Origin: Branchiostoma lanceolatum
Taxonomy: Eukaryota; Chordata; Leptocardii; Amphioxiformes; Branchiostomatidae
Length of the DNA stretch: 64,000 nucleotides
Assembly: GCF_035083965.1 (NCBI RefSeq)
Contig: NC_089727.1
Location: forward strand, 22,167,769 to 22,231,768
Direction: 5' to 3'
The notes under the pieces were generated by a model, which saw only the letters and a list, made by a program, of their open reading frames with translations, was not told the origin of the DNA and searched no databases. Below are positions 44,419-56,500 of this stretch, piece after piece (within the stretch, counting starts at the first letter, position 1; each line of letters starts with the position of its first letter). Position numbers and translations under genes: made by a program.

Positions 44419-46962
44419 ATGAACGAAAAAAAGGTTTGAAACAAAACCGAATTTATATTTCGAGAAAGAGTAATAAGATAGATTATCCGCAAGATATAAT
44501 TTTAAATGCGAGTCTTAGACGAAGAAACCTCCGATATGAGTTAAACAGCCGTTTCTGTACGAGTAAAACAACTGTTGCCGCTGTACTGGTGAAACGGCAA
44601 TATCATCGGTTTGTAAACCAGGCACAAGATCGACGACGTACTCAGACTAATAACGCAAAATCTCATGAATTATTTATCAGTTTTAGTACATTATATGTTG
44701 CTATCATGAAAAACGCATTGTTCTTTTAACCGACGTGTTGGGATACATTTTAGTTATGAGAATTTTTCAAAATGCTAAAAACATTACACCTGCAATAAGA
44801 CCTGCACAGAACATAATCTCAACATTTGTTAATCTGTTGGATCTAAGAGAAGTTATAAAACGGGTGATTTGTGCAAATCAAGAGTTTTACTTTCAACTCT
44901 TACAACTGAGCAAAACACGCATCTTCTCGATCAAAATATAGAACGTAACGTTACGCGCTGCAGGTCTGGAATGTGCTTTTGCACTACATGCAAAACGTCG
45001 CCACTCGTAAAATACTCATCTTTTCGAGACGAAGGTTTTACAGTTAGAAAATGAATACAAAAGTTGGTCAAAGCAAACTGAAATCTAATTATTCCATCGC
45101 CTGTATGGATCAGTGACGAAGAATAATAACCTAAGAAACGAAATGTGGTAAAACAGGTCAAAATCCAAGAGTATCGTGAAATATTTAGAGCTTCTGCAAA
45201 CTTCGTATCTTATCTTGTGTCGTCGATTATCCAAATAAGACTGCATCTAACATAATGCTTTCTAAATGATTGTCTACTCTACCAAAATTTCACATCATGT
45301 TATATATGGGAAAGTACTTTTATTTGGCAGAATTCTTTGTTTACATTTTATCAAGAAATCTGCAAATTATCCCTCATTTACATCATCCCTGCATTGCTAT
45401 GTCCACATTTTGTATCTTAAACATGTCACACGTGTGGAATTCCCATCATTTACCACTTAAGAATTATATCACTTTTACATTAAATACGGTAATAACATGG
45501 CCCTCATTTTTATAGTCGGTATCTGCTAATTTTCCACCTGCCAGGAATTATGTTACATTTATGAAAGTAACGGTGAATATAAAGTGAATATCTGTCTAAG
45601 CCAGCTCCATTTACATGAAGGTAACAACACCTCCATTTCAACACCAGAGTAATAAAGGGCTGGCGACTCGCGCACGTTGTCATGGATGGGATCAGTATGG
45701 CCGCGCACGCGCACTGAGATGTCAGCCCGTTATTATGCAATAGCCTTTGAAAAAAAACACGAGTGTGTATTCTTTTTTAGTTTGTCTTCTCGTCAGTATG
45801 GAGTCAGTCTACCATCGACAGACTGTTTCCTATCTCATATATGTGTCTTCTTTTCACAGCTGTCTTTACGTGGGTTGTTCATTTCACCACATTTCGTTTT
45901 TTTGTGATTATCATTCTTCGTGAAGATGAAATCACTCAAAAATTCCCTGATCCCCGCAAGTGAAGTACAAATTATATTTGAACTCTTTGCTTCTCGGTGT
46001 CGATAAGACGCACTAATCTTGCCCCAGCCAAACTGTCATTATCATATTATAATGAAATTAAAATGAGGAAAGGTGCAAGTTTAAGGCATTGAATATGCAG
46101 GGAAAGGGCGATAATTGCTGTAGTTTCACCGCCCACAGCTCCTCCTTCTACTTTGAATTTGTTTGCGGTTACTTCACACCCCCTTGAGCCGTCCCCAGTG
46201 GAACCCTCCATCCAAACAAAGATGGCGGCCAGTGCCGAAGCCAAATCAAGATGAGTCGATTGAATTATAAGAGATAAGAGTCTTCTCTGTTATGATTCCT
46301 TCTGCATTTTCCAGCATTGTTTTTAATTCATGTAATGATTTAAGGAAAAAGACAGGAGATTGCCAAGCTTTGTCACTATGTTTTAGGTTACATTGGCAAC
46401 AATCATGAACTCGTGCATGGTATTGTCCTAAAACAAAGGAACAAGAACAATATTGGCCTTTCAGAAACCTCCCTGGTGTACTTTATACTAAAAGCTCAAA
46501 TACTAGTATTACATTTGTGATGCCAAAAGGATTATAATTATTTCTCTTTGCACATTGAAATGAGACTAATCTTTTATCAGGTGTCAACATGGCAGTTTAT
46601 TTGCCATGTTGTGTATTTCCGGCATACTAATCTATCCCTTTCCTGCTGGATTTCCATTTTCAATATAGCAAAACCATACCCCCACTGCTGAAGTTTTCAG
46701 ACACCTTTGAAACAAAGGGTTATATTGCTCATTTTCACTTTTTTTTTTACAACCGCACAGAAATGACAGATGCAACATACGCATTCTAAAGATACCCTCA
46801 ACCCGACAATTGTCAGGGCTAGCATACAGAACAACCCTGTGCAACCCAACAATTTTCAGGTACAGCAGGAAAAGGGCGTAATAATGGTGACTGAAGACAC
46901 GACAATCAGGTCAACAAACAGGATTCAGAATAGCCACTTTATGTGCTAGTATCATCGTGTAT
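44419..46962. other. Intergenic between the divergent lectin paralogues
   Basis: No gene supported. AAAGATGGCGGCCAG near 46218-46231 is a strong YY1-type box and could mark a transcription start for an unseen 5' exon. Confidence 0.4.
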
Positions 46963-47207
46963 TAGCCTGGAAACCATACCATCGGCGGCTCCCAGATATC
47001 TCTACTAGTACGGCGCTGGGACTGACCCCGCCCGCCCAAAGAGCTTAGCTCGCTCGGGGCGTTGGTTATTATGGCCTTGGAAACTACGGTGGCTGCGAAA
47101 CTCTATATAGCAGCTAAGAAGACAATCCGGCAGAAACGGGTCAATATAGCTGACTGGGCCCGGTAAAACACACCTGAGCCGCCCCGTAGAGACTGATGAC
47201 CAGGCTA
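46963..47207 (+). mobile_element. MITE-like element, forward arm
   Basis: 245 bp bounded by TAGCCTGG and CCAGGCTA. Its sequence is repeated in inverse orientation at 47815-48074: shared CCATACCATCGGCGGCTCCC, GGGTCAATATAGC, CCGGTAAAACACACCT and CGTAGAGACTG. Confidence 0.8.
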
Positions 47208-47814
47208 GAGTGTATTGACAAAGTAAAAACAGTGAGTATAAATTCCAATTGAGCTACCATCATGATCATGTACTATTGTCATCAAGTTTAAAAGTGAAAT
47301 AAAGGCTCCCAATTGAAATATAGTTAAAATGCCCCAGCCAATCACATGGTAATGATCAAGGACATTAATGTCCTTGAAATGATATGCTAGTAGTAGTATT
47401 CTATTCCTTCACCCTATAATGCCCAGGGAATGTTGGTGCATGAAGCATTTTTGCCAGACAGCTGAATACACATCAGATGACTTTTTGTCTCGCAGTTGGG
47501 AATCCCGGATCATACTAGATTTTCTTATATTTCTCGACTGTTATATAAAACCTCCTTGGTCATACATTTTTGCAAGGAGCTTGATTTTTGAAATGTCTCT
47601 CCTGGCTAATAATTCCCATTTTTGACTGACTTCTATCCCTGTAGGGCTCAACAGCTTAGAATTTCCTTTCTTTTTAAAGTTTTGTTTGTTGTTTATTAGT
47701 TTTTATGCTTCAATATTGGTAAGTATCTCATAATTCGCTGAATTGAGTAGACCCCTTGAGGCAACTTGCAGATGTGACTCATTCTCGTATAGGACTGTTA
47801 TGTTGACCTTAGCC

Positions 47815-48074
47815 TAGCCTGGTCACCAGTCTCTACGGGTCGGCTTAGGTGCGTTTTACCGGGCCCAGTCTGCTATATTGACCCGTTTCTGTCAGATTGT
47901 CTTCTTAGCTGCCATTTAGAGTTTCGCAGCCACCGTAGTTTCGCCGCCGCGACGTAATTCAATCCAAGGCCGTAATCCAACACCCCAAGCGGGCGAGGCT
48001 CTCTGGGCGGGCGGGAGTCACTCCGGGCGCCGTAGAGATATCGGGGAGCCGCCGATGGTATGGTTTCCAGGCTA
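47815..48074 (-). mobile_element. MITE-like element, inverted arm
   Basis: 260 bp with the same TAGCCTGG...CCAGGCTA ends as 46963-47207, in opposite orientation. The ~600-bp spacer between them (47208-47814) is AT-rich and unremarkable. Confidence 0.8.
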
Positions 48075-50429
48075 ACCTTAGCCAGGTAACCAGGCGACTT
48101 GTTAATACTGTGTGCGCCTGCAGGGGAATCTTACCCTGGCATCAAGTCTATTGGCGTTTTCATAATCCGCGGGCTATCTTAATCCAAGGTTTGTTTTGGG
48201 CAGATGGAGCATTTTTTTCATGTGAGTAATCGTTCGTGTAGTTCTTTTACGAAAATAAACTGTCGTGTAAAACTACTTTCGGGTGCCAAAAAAAAAACAG
48301 CGCCCGAAAGCCCCTTCCGACCCAAAGAGAGCCCGGATAGGGTACTTTGATACTTCAACGTTTGCAAAGGAGGGTACAAAGGAAATACATCCTGGTTTGC
48401 CCGATACTGTTATAATAACATACCTGTAGTATAGATATCTGTAGTGTTTCATCCAGTTGCTTGAAAAACTATTTTTGGCGTGTAGTGTAGATATTTTAAA
48501 ACTGAAAGCTGATGAAATGCCAGATATGATACACAATCTCACTTTTTTCTTGCTATCTGTTTTACAAATCACCTAACGAATAGGCCAAATAAGAATAGCA
48601 TTTTGTATCCCTAGATTTTTTTCTTCCAAACAGCATTATTTTAAACAAATGGATTGTTGGAACAATCCTGAAATCTGGATTTGAATGGATACCATTGTAT
48701 GAGCATACTGCTGTCTGCCTTCTATGCATAATTAAAGATAATTGCCTGTAATGACATCGAGCAGAGGTGCGAAAACAATTAATCCATTGACAGATGACAG
48801 GCTGTCAACATGATGGATGAAGATTGATCAGCACATGGAAGAAAATTTACCAAAATTTTTACTTTTTAACTTTAAAGCCCCTTCCAAAAGTCTTCGCAGG
48901 GGGCCACAAACTTAAAATTGGGTTCAATCAATAGGCAAAAAGTTGGTTTATGTATATCGAACGCCAAGATATTGATTTTATCACTGTAAACCTGGCTATC
49001 GGTAGATAAAGTCATAGATACCCCCCTAAAATCATATCAATATCTTTGTATTTTCAAATCTAATAAAGTATTTATTGTTTTGGTTCTAAATTCATGTAGT
49101 GTACAACACTCGCCGCATCCTCTAAAAGTTTTATGACACAGTTCTCACCAGAAGGGCTTGGTCTAGGCCAATGTTCATTGAGACACATTGATCGATATTA
49201 TTATCAATTATGGAAAAATAATGCAGATTTATTTAGGAAGTTGTAATTATTTGGAATCAGTGATACCTGGCCTATATTCCTGCCAAATTTGAAGGGGATT
49301 GGCTGCTCCAAACTTGAGGTACGCGCGATTTTCCAGGTAGCCTTGCATCACCTTGTTTAAGACCATTAGCGGGTCTTAGCTGCACTGAGTGCATGTCTTT
49401 TGTATTTATTTCTTAATCAGCTGTAAAAAATCAAGACAACGGGAGTCTTTTACCAATGGCGATGTTTCTGCGTGTAAGGCAGATTAATTCTTTTTTAGAT
49501 TATTTTCTTCAACCAAGAAACTAATGATAACTAGAATTCTTGCATACTGCACACAATACTATACCGTTAGGCTCGCCGCTGAGGCGTCGCTAAAAATGAT
49601 TGCTATTCAAGGCAGATGCCAGACCTGCAGAGTGAAAAATTCTATTCTTTGATCTAGAAAATGAAGTCATAGATTGTTGCGGTGAGTTGTAAGAGTTGGA
49701 AACAAAATGAAGAGCTTTGATTGTCAGAAACCCGCTGTTTTATATCTCCTCTTTTAACTAGCAGCTGAGAAAGGTGTTTGTGGCAATATTGAGATAATGG
49801 TTTGTGTAGGTCTTTCTTTCTCTTTTTCCTTCAACCGGGTCCTTAAAGTATTCAAAATCTACTGTCTTAGATAACTGAGTTCATAATTCAAAGGATTGAT
49901 ATTGGTTAAACTGGTAATAATAATATGCAAACAATCAACAAAAAATAATGTAAAAAAATTATAATTGCAATGTTTTAAAAGTAATTAGATCTCATGTAAC
50001 GTGAAAATTGAATCGGGAAAAGACATACGTTTTGAGTACTTACTACCATCCTGAATGCAAGTTATACCAACGTGGTTAAAAGAACCCTGGTATTTTCATA
50101 ATAACCACATATAATTTACAGAAACTGAGAAATAATTCATGAGACCTTGCCTTATTAGTCTAGCTACGTCGTCAATACTCTGCCTGTGATTTTTTTCAAA
50201 TTTACCACAACTGCTGTTTTACCCGTATGTACAGCGGCAACTGCTATTTCACTCTAACGAATAGCGACATTATTGTCCTCTTTGTCAAAATGTACGTTTG
50301 AGTTTGTTTTAAACGCCATATTTTTATCGAACATTTCTCAGACACTTTTTTTTCTGTGGGCAACGACAAAGCTAAGAGCTAAGACTAGCTGAGTTCCATT
50401 CTTCTGTCTCCTCAAATGCTGCGAAAACG
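48075..50429. other. Intergenic, upstream of the plus-strand lectin-like gene
   Basis: No gene or repeat recognised. Confidence 0.4.
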
Positions 50430-50517
50430 ATGAGCACCAAAAGATGGAGGGAAAGGCCCCTCCCTGCCTTACCGAATTCAGAGCTTTCATCACCTTCACG
50501 CCAAGATGTCGAAACAG
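50430..50517 (+). CDS. First coding exon of the plus-strand receptor
   Basis: ATG in good context (AACGATGAGC). Encodes MSTKRWRERPLPALPNSELS then SPSRQDVET; donor ACAG|GTAGGT in phase 1. Paralogous to 44241-44418 on the other strand, including the start of the following intron. Confidence 0.75.
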
Positions 50518-53500
50518 GTAGGTAACAGACTACTGCTATTTCTAATGACTACGACAGGAAGAGACTTTGTAGGCTAGTCAATTCAGCTAACTAGCAGTGA
50601 GTAACCTTTCCAAGGGACCCCTTACAAAATCACAACATGTCCGGGTGCAATTGCAAAGGAAAGTGCTAAACATGAACTTATCAAATCATAAAGTTACAAA
50701 ACTTAATTTAACATAAAGTGGTAATCATCGAACATATTTAACACAAACATTTCAAAATGACTCAAGCAATGCAGTAACTTAAAATCATGAAACAAGCTCA
50801 TCATATATCAGAGGTCAGAATCGTCCTGCATTAAGAGGCTGTGTTTAATGAGATAACAACGAAGACAAACGATCGGAGGCCGTATAGTAGTTAAAGATAT
50901 GATAGATAATAAACGTCCACCAAAACTGTTTTAAACGTTGTTTTAGGGAAAGGTGCTGACCTTGGCAACCATATCGATCATTTAAATATCACCAATACAT
51001 AAAATCAAAAGACCCTGGTGACAATTGAGCAATCTGAGCAACCACTGAAAGATCTGTCAAAGGTTTTGGGTCGCTAAGGGGTCTCCACCGCTGTGGTTCT
51101 CCACCAGAATATACAATACAGTAAATATGTCGTCTCTTTGATGGGCCTTGAGCTAAGGCCTTGGAAACTAATGATGTGCTGCTGGTTACGGACCTTAAAC
51201 TATTACGGTGCTATTTAAACACCATGTCGTAATCATACAGATATACATTGTATACGCACAAGTTCATAAATCAGATCAGAGAACAATGTTTACTACGCAC
51301 TCCTACATCAACTTTCAATACCTTAATCTACTGACATGTGTGAAATACAGGGATCCTGCGTGATTCTATCTCTTGCTATTGGTCGATCCACCAAAAGCTA
51401 GGGGTGGCATGTTATCGCTAGGGTCGGTCGGGTATCCGGAAACACAACATTTGTCCCTAGCCCTTACGGAAACAACATGATCAGCACATAAAGCATTGTT
51501 CAACAAATTTTCCTCGATGAAAGAATTATGGAAAATCGTTCGGTATTTTCACAAATCACATTTCACCTCATATAAGGAAATGGAGGTCGATGGCGTCTGT
51601 AAAGAAAAGGAAAGCAATGTGCATCACCATGCCGAAAACGTGGTACGACATATAGGTACGCACACGATAGAACCAGCTAAAATCGGGATTAACAGCCAAC
51701 TCGTTGAGAATTGGGGCTTTTTTTTTAAGCAAGACCTACAGGCCAGGTGCTTTTGGGGAGGACGAGGTTCAAGGTAACTTTAAACGTTGTTGGTGTCTTT
51801 GTCAAGAACGAATGCACTTGTGTGTATTAAAGTCACAATTAACGAATTGAAACAACATTGCCTTTTCTTTGAATTTTAATGAAGGGACAATTATGTAGCA
51901 TTTAACTTGACAAGTTTATTCCTTCCATGCAATAGCATCTACCTATTTCAGACTCAGATTCCTCAGGTGAAATATGATATTCTCTTAAAACATTAACTTG
52001 ATGTAATCTCATGTTTACCGAAACTATCGAAAAGGACATGATAGAAGATAAAAGCAAATTGAATCCAGAGAATTCTTTTGAAAAAACGAGTTGAGATCAT
52101 TGAGTTTATTAGAAGATCACTAAGACTAATTTTACTCTGCAACTTGTGATCGTAAAGCAAAATTTCAAGCAATTTGTCTGGAGAAGAAAAAAATTCGTTG
52201 ATGAAAGCTTCTGAAAAAGAGAGGCTTGCGTGTAACCTATCATCACCCAACGTAAATTATCACTTCTTTAGACTGTTACTTTGTTCCTTCTGTTTATGGT
52301 TAATCTTTTTGGGGAGGGGTTTCAGGTCTAAACAGTTAATGTCTGCTACTTTTATTGATTATTTGTAGACATTTTTCCTGAATATTCCTTTAGTAATTCG
52401 ATTGAATTTGCTAATATTCCCTCTGCCAGAAATGTAGTATGTTACATGTATGAAATTTCTATTTGGAAAACACTAAAATTATTTGATTTTCATATCAATG
52501 ATGACATGAAGACTTGAACATCTTGAACAATTTACATTTAAGTGAGTAAATCTCAACACTCATATAATAAAGGGATTTCTCATGGGGGGCATTTTTTTAT
52601 GAGGGACAATTTTTCATTGGGGACAATTTGTCATGGGGAGACCTTGCAAGAGTCCCCTACGTAAAAAAAAAAACATTTCCCCATGCAAGTGTCCCTCACT
52701 TGAGTAAAAGTGTTCGCCAAGTAAAACTGTTCCCCATGAAAAATTGTCCCCCATGAAAAATTGTCCCATATAGAAAATTGTCCCCCATCCAAAAGTGCTC
52801 CCCCATGTAAATGTATTTCTCCACACAAGTGCCCCCAAGTAAAAGTGATTCCCCATGACAAAATTGCCCCCCATGAAGAATTACCCCGTATGAAAAATTG
52901 TCCCGATCCAAAAGTGTCCCCATGCAAGTGTTCCCCATGTAAAAGCGTTTCCTTATGAAAATTGGCGACTATGAAAAACTGTCCTCCATTCAAAAGTTAC
53001 CCCAGTGCAAGCGCCCAAAAAAGTCGTCCCCCCTGAAAAATTGTCCCCATTAAAAATCGTCCCCAATGAAAAATTGTCCCCCATGAAAAATTTCCCTTAT
53101 GCAAGAGTGTGCACCATGCAAGTCTCCCCCATGTAACAGTATTTCACCACGCAATTGTCCCCCAAGTAAAAGTGTTTCCTATGAAAAATTGTACCATTCA
53201 AAACATTGTTCTCGAATGAAAAATTGTCGCAAGTGTCCACCATGCAAGTGTCTCGCGTGTAAAAGTATTTCCCAACGGAGGTGTTCCCCAACTAAAAGTG
53301 TTTCCCAAAGCAAAAATGTTTCCCCATTAAAAATTCTCCCACATGAAAAATTTCCCCCATGCAAAAGTGTCCCGCATATAAGTGTCGACCATGTAAAAGT
53401 ATTTTCCCATGAAAGTGTCCCCGAAGTTAAAGTATTCACCAAGTAAAAGTGTTTTCCCATGAAAAGCTGTCTCCCATTAAGAATGGTCTCCCATTAAAAA

Positions 53501-56500
53501 TTGTCCCCATTTAGAATATTAGCTATGCAAAAATACCCCATGCAAGTTCCCCGATGTAAGAATATTTCTCGACACAAGTGCCCCTCAAGTAAAATTGTTC
53601 TCATGAAAAATTGTTCCATGAAAAATTGTCAACCATGCAAGTGTCGCCCATGTGAAAGACTTTCCCCACGAAAGTGTCCCCCAAGTAGGAGTGTTTTCGC
53701 ATTAAAAAAATGTCCCGTGTGAAATTTTTTTCCACCATTGATAATTGTCCCCCATGAAAAATTGTCCCTCAAGTTAAAGTGTTTCCCCATTAAAAATTGT
53801 CCCCCATGTAGAAATATCCCCATAAAAATGGTCCCCATAAAAATTTTCCCCATGAAAATTGTCCCCCATGTTAAAGTATTTCCCCACGCAAGTATCCCCT
53901 AGGTAAATGTGTTCCCAATTCAAAATTTGTCCCCTATGAAAAATTGTCCACCATCAAAACTTGTCAGCCGGTAACCATAAGACATTGTCCCCATAAAAAA
54001 TTGTCCCAATGAAAAATTATCCCCCATGCAAGTGTCGCCCATGTAAAAGACTTTCCCCACGAAAGTTTCCCCCAAGTAGGAGTGTTTTCGCATTAGAAAA
54101 TTGCCCCCATGAAAAATGGTCCCCCAAGTAAAATTGTTTCCCCATGAAAAATTGTTCCCCTGAAAAATTGTCCCCCATGAAAAATTGTCCCCCATGAAAA
54201 ATTGTCCCCCATGAAAAATTGTCCCCCATGAAAAATTGTTTCCCTGAAAAATTGTTCCCCATGAAAAATTGTCCCCCGTTAAAAATTGTCCCCCATGAAA
54301 AATTGCCAACCATGAAAAAATGTCCCCCAGAAAAATTGTCCTCCATGAAGAAGTATCTCTCAATGAAGTAAAAGTGTTTCCTCGTAAAAAATTGCCCCCC
54401 GTGAAAAATTGTCCCCATGCAAAGTTGTCTCCCTTGAAAGTATCCCCCAAGTAGGAGTGTTTTGCCATTAAAAATTGTCCACTATGAAACTTGGTCCCTC
54501 AAGTAAAAATGTTTCCCCATTAAAAATTGTTCCCCATGAAAAATTGCCCCCCCCCCCATGAAAAAGATTTCCCAATGAAAGTGACCCCGAAGTAAAATTG
54601 TTTCCCCATTAAATTTTGTCCCCCATTAAAAATAAAAATTGTCAATCAATCAATCAATCAATCGATCGATCAATCAATCGATCAATCATTCCCGACCATC
54701 AGAAACTGATGCATAGCGGCTACAGGCATGCGTAGCTAGGTCACGCCAGGTTTGTCTACTCTCGGCGTAGATCCTCCAGTGAAAAATTGTCCCCTATGGA
54801 AAATTGTCCACCATGAAAAAAATTGTCCACCATGAAAAGTTGTCCCCCATGAAAAATTGTCCCCTATGAAAAATTGTCCCTCAAGTAAAAGTGTTTCAAT
54901 CAATCAAGTGTTTCAAAAGTGTTTCCCCGTGAAACATTGGTAGAAAATATTTCCCCATGCAAGCGTCGCCCAAGTAAAAGTGTTTCCCTATGAGATGCCT
55001 GCAGCACTATCTACCGTGCTACTATCTAATTGTAATATCCCTCTCCTGTACATACTTTTGAAAATAACTGCTACCCCACGCGAATTTCGTTTTGCCCTTT
55101 TGTTTTAATTTCTGCTGCTAGTGAAAAAAAACTATGTTCTGGTACATTTAATTCTACATGACTGTCCAACCATGTTTCTTGGACACAAATAACGCCGCTA
55201 TTTATTACATAGGAAAGAAATTCTTCGTCGTTAATGTATATGGTGTCATAACGCCTGATCGTTTGCCATAAACACCAAATAAATTCACCGAGTGAGTGAA
55301 GCAAATGACCAGGCGTTATGACACATGTACACCTCGGGGTGGGTCATTGACCATTAATAAGTACATGATAGATAACTAAACGTTACCCAAAACTCGCAAT
55401 AACGTTGTTTCTGCGGATGAAAAGTCGACTGCTTTGATGCAAATTACGTGGTGACCATGCCAACCATAACTTCCATTGAAATATCACATCATTGGAATAT
55501 CCCGGTGATCCTTTAGCCCTCACTGAAAGGTCTGATAAATCTCATGTCAAGTAGGGGTCTCCACCTGTGTGGGTCATTGCCAATATATGCAACATTGAAT
55601 AAATGTAGTGTCTTTAAATGCCACTGATCTTAGGCCAAGGAAACAAATAATGTTTTTCCGGTTATGAACCTGGAATCCATGCTGTAATCAAACAGATATA
55701 CATTGTACAAGCAAAAGTATATAAATGGACTGAACGAAAATTGATTTCCAATTCACTGCACATTCTTACATCAACTATTTAATGCCTTAATATGATACAG
55801 AGTTCGAAATACAGGAAGTCTGTTTCCATCATGACCCTAAAAAGCTAGGATTGCCAGCTTTTTGCCCAGGTCTGTCGATCGGGTAACCGGAAATAAAACA
55901 GTTTGTCTTCCTACGCCTTATCGAAATAACATAATGAACATAGAAAGCTTTGGTAATAAACTTGCCTTGATGAAAAAATTATGTACTTAAAAATGGTTTT
56001 GTATTTTCACTTATCACATTTCACATCAGAGAAAGAAATCGAGGCCAAAGGCGACTGTGAAGACCAGGACAGCAACTTGGAACATCATGCCGACGAAATA
56101 CGCCAGACTGGTACCCAACGGATAGCACCAACTAAACTCGGGATCTACAGCCAACTACTGGAGAATATAGGCATCGTTGGCAACAATACCTACGGGCCAG
56201 ACGGAGAGGACAAAATGCAAGGTAACTTTAACTTAAACTTTGTTGTTATCTTCGCCAAGAATGATGTACTGTGTGTTTGCGTCTCTCCATCTTCATCTCT
56301 CTCTCTCAACTTTAAAATGTTATTCACTTCCATGCAGTAGGACCTACCCTTTTCAGACTCTTCCTTAAAAATATAATATCCCCTTAGAGGTACACATGTA
56401 TCTAGAGTGAATTGGGATTTGCCAAAATTAACATCTAGATTAATTCGGCATACCCAGATGAGTAGTCTTCTTTGTAGCTTGTTCTCATCTGATGTTTACA

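Noticed and set aside
46047..46244. Minus-strand frame starting at the ATG-containing YY1-type box
   Set aside because: 65 residues with no domain. It begins in a motif that commonly marks transcription starts, and I found no splice continuation.
52614..54468. Trp/Gly/Phe and Cys/Pro/Lys repeat proteins
   Set aside because: Register-dependent readings of the 17-bp C-rich minisatellite; no start or splice support.
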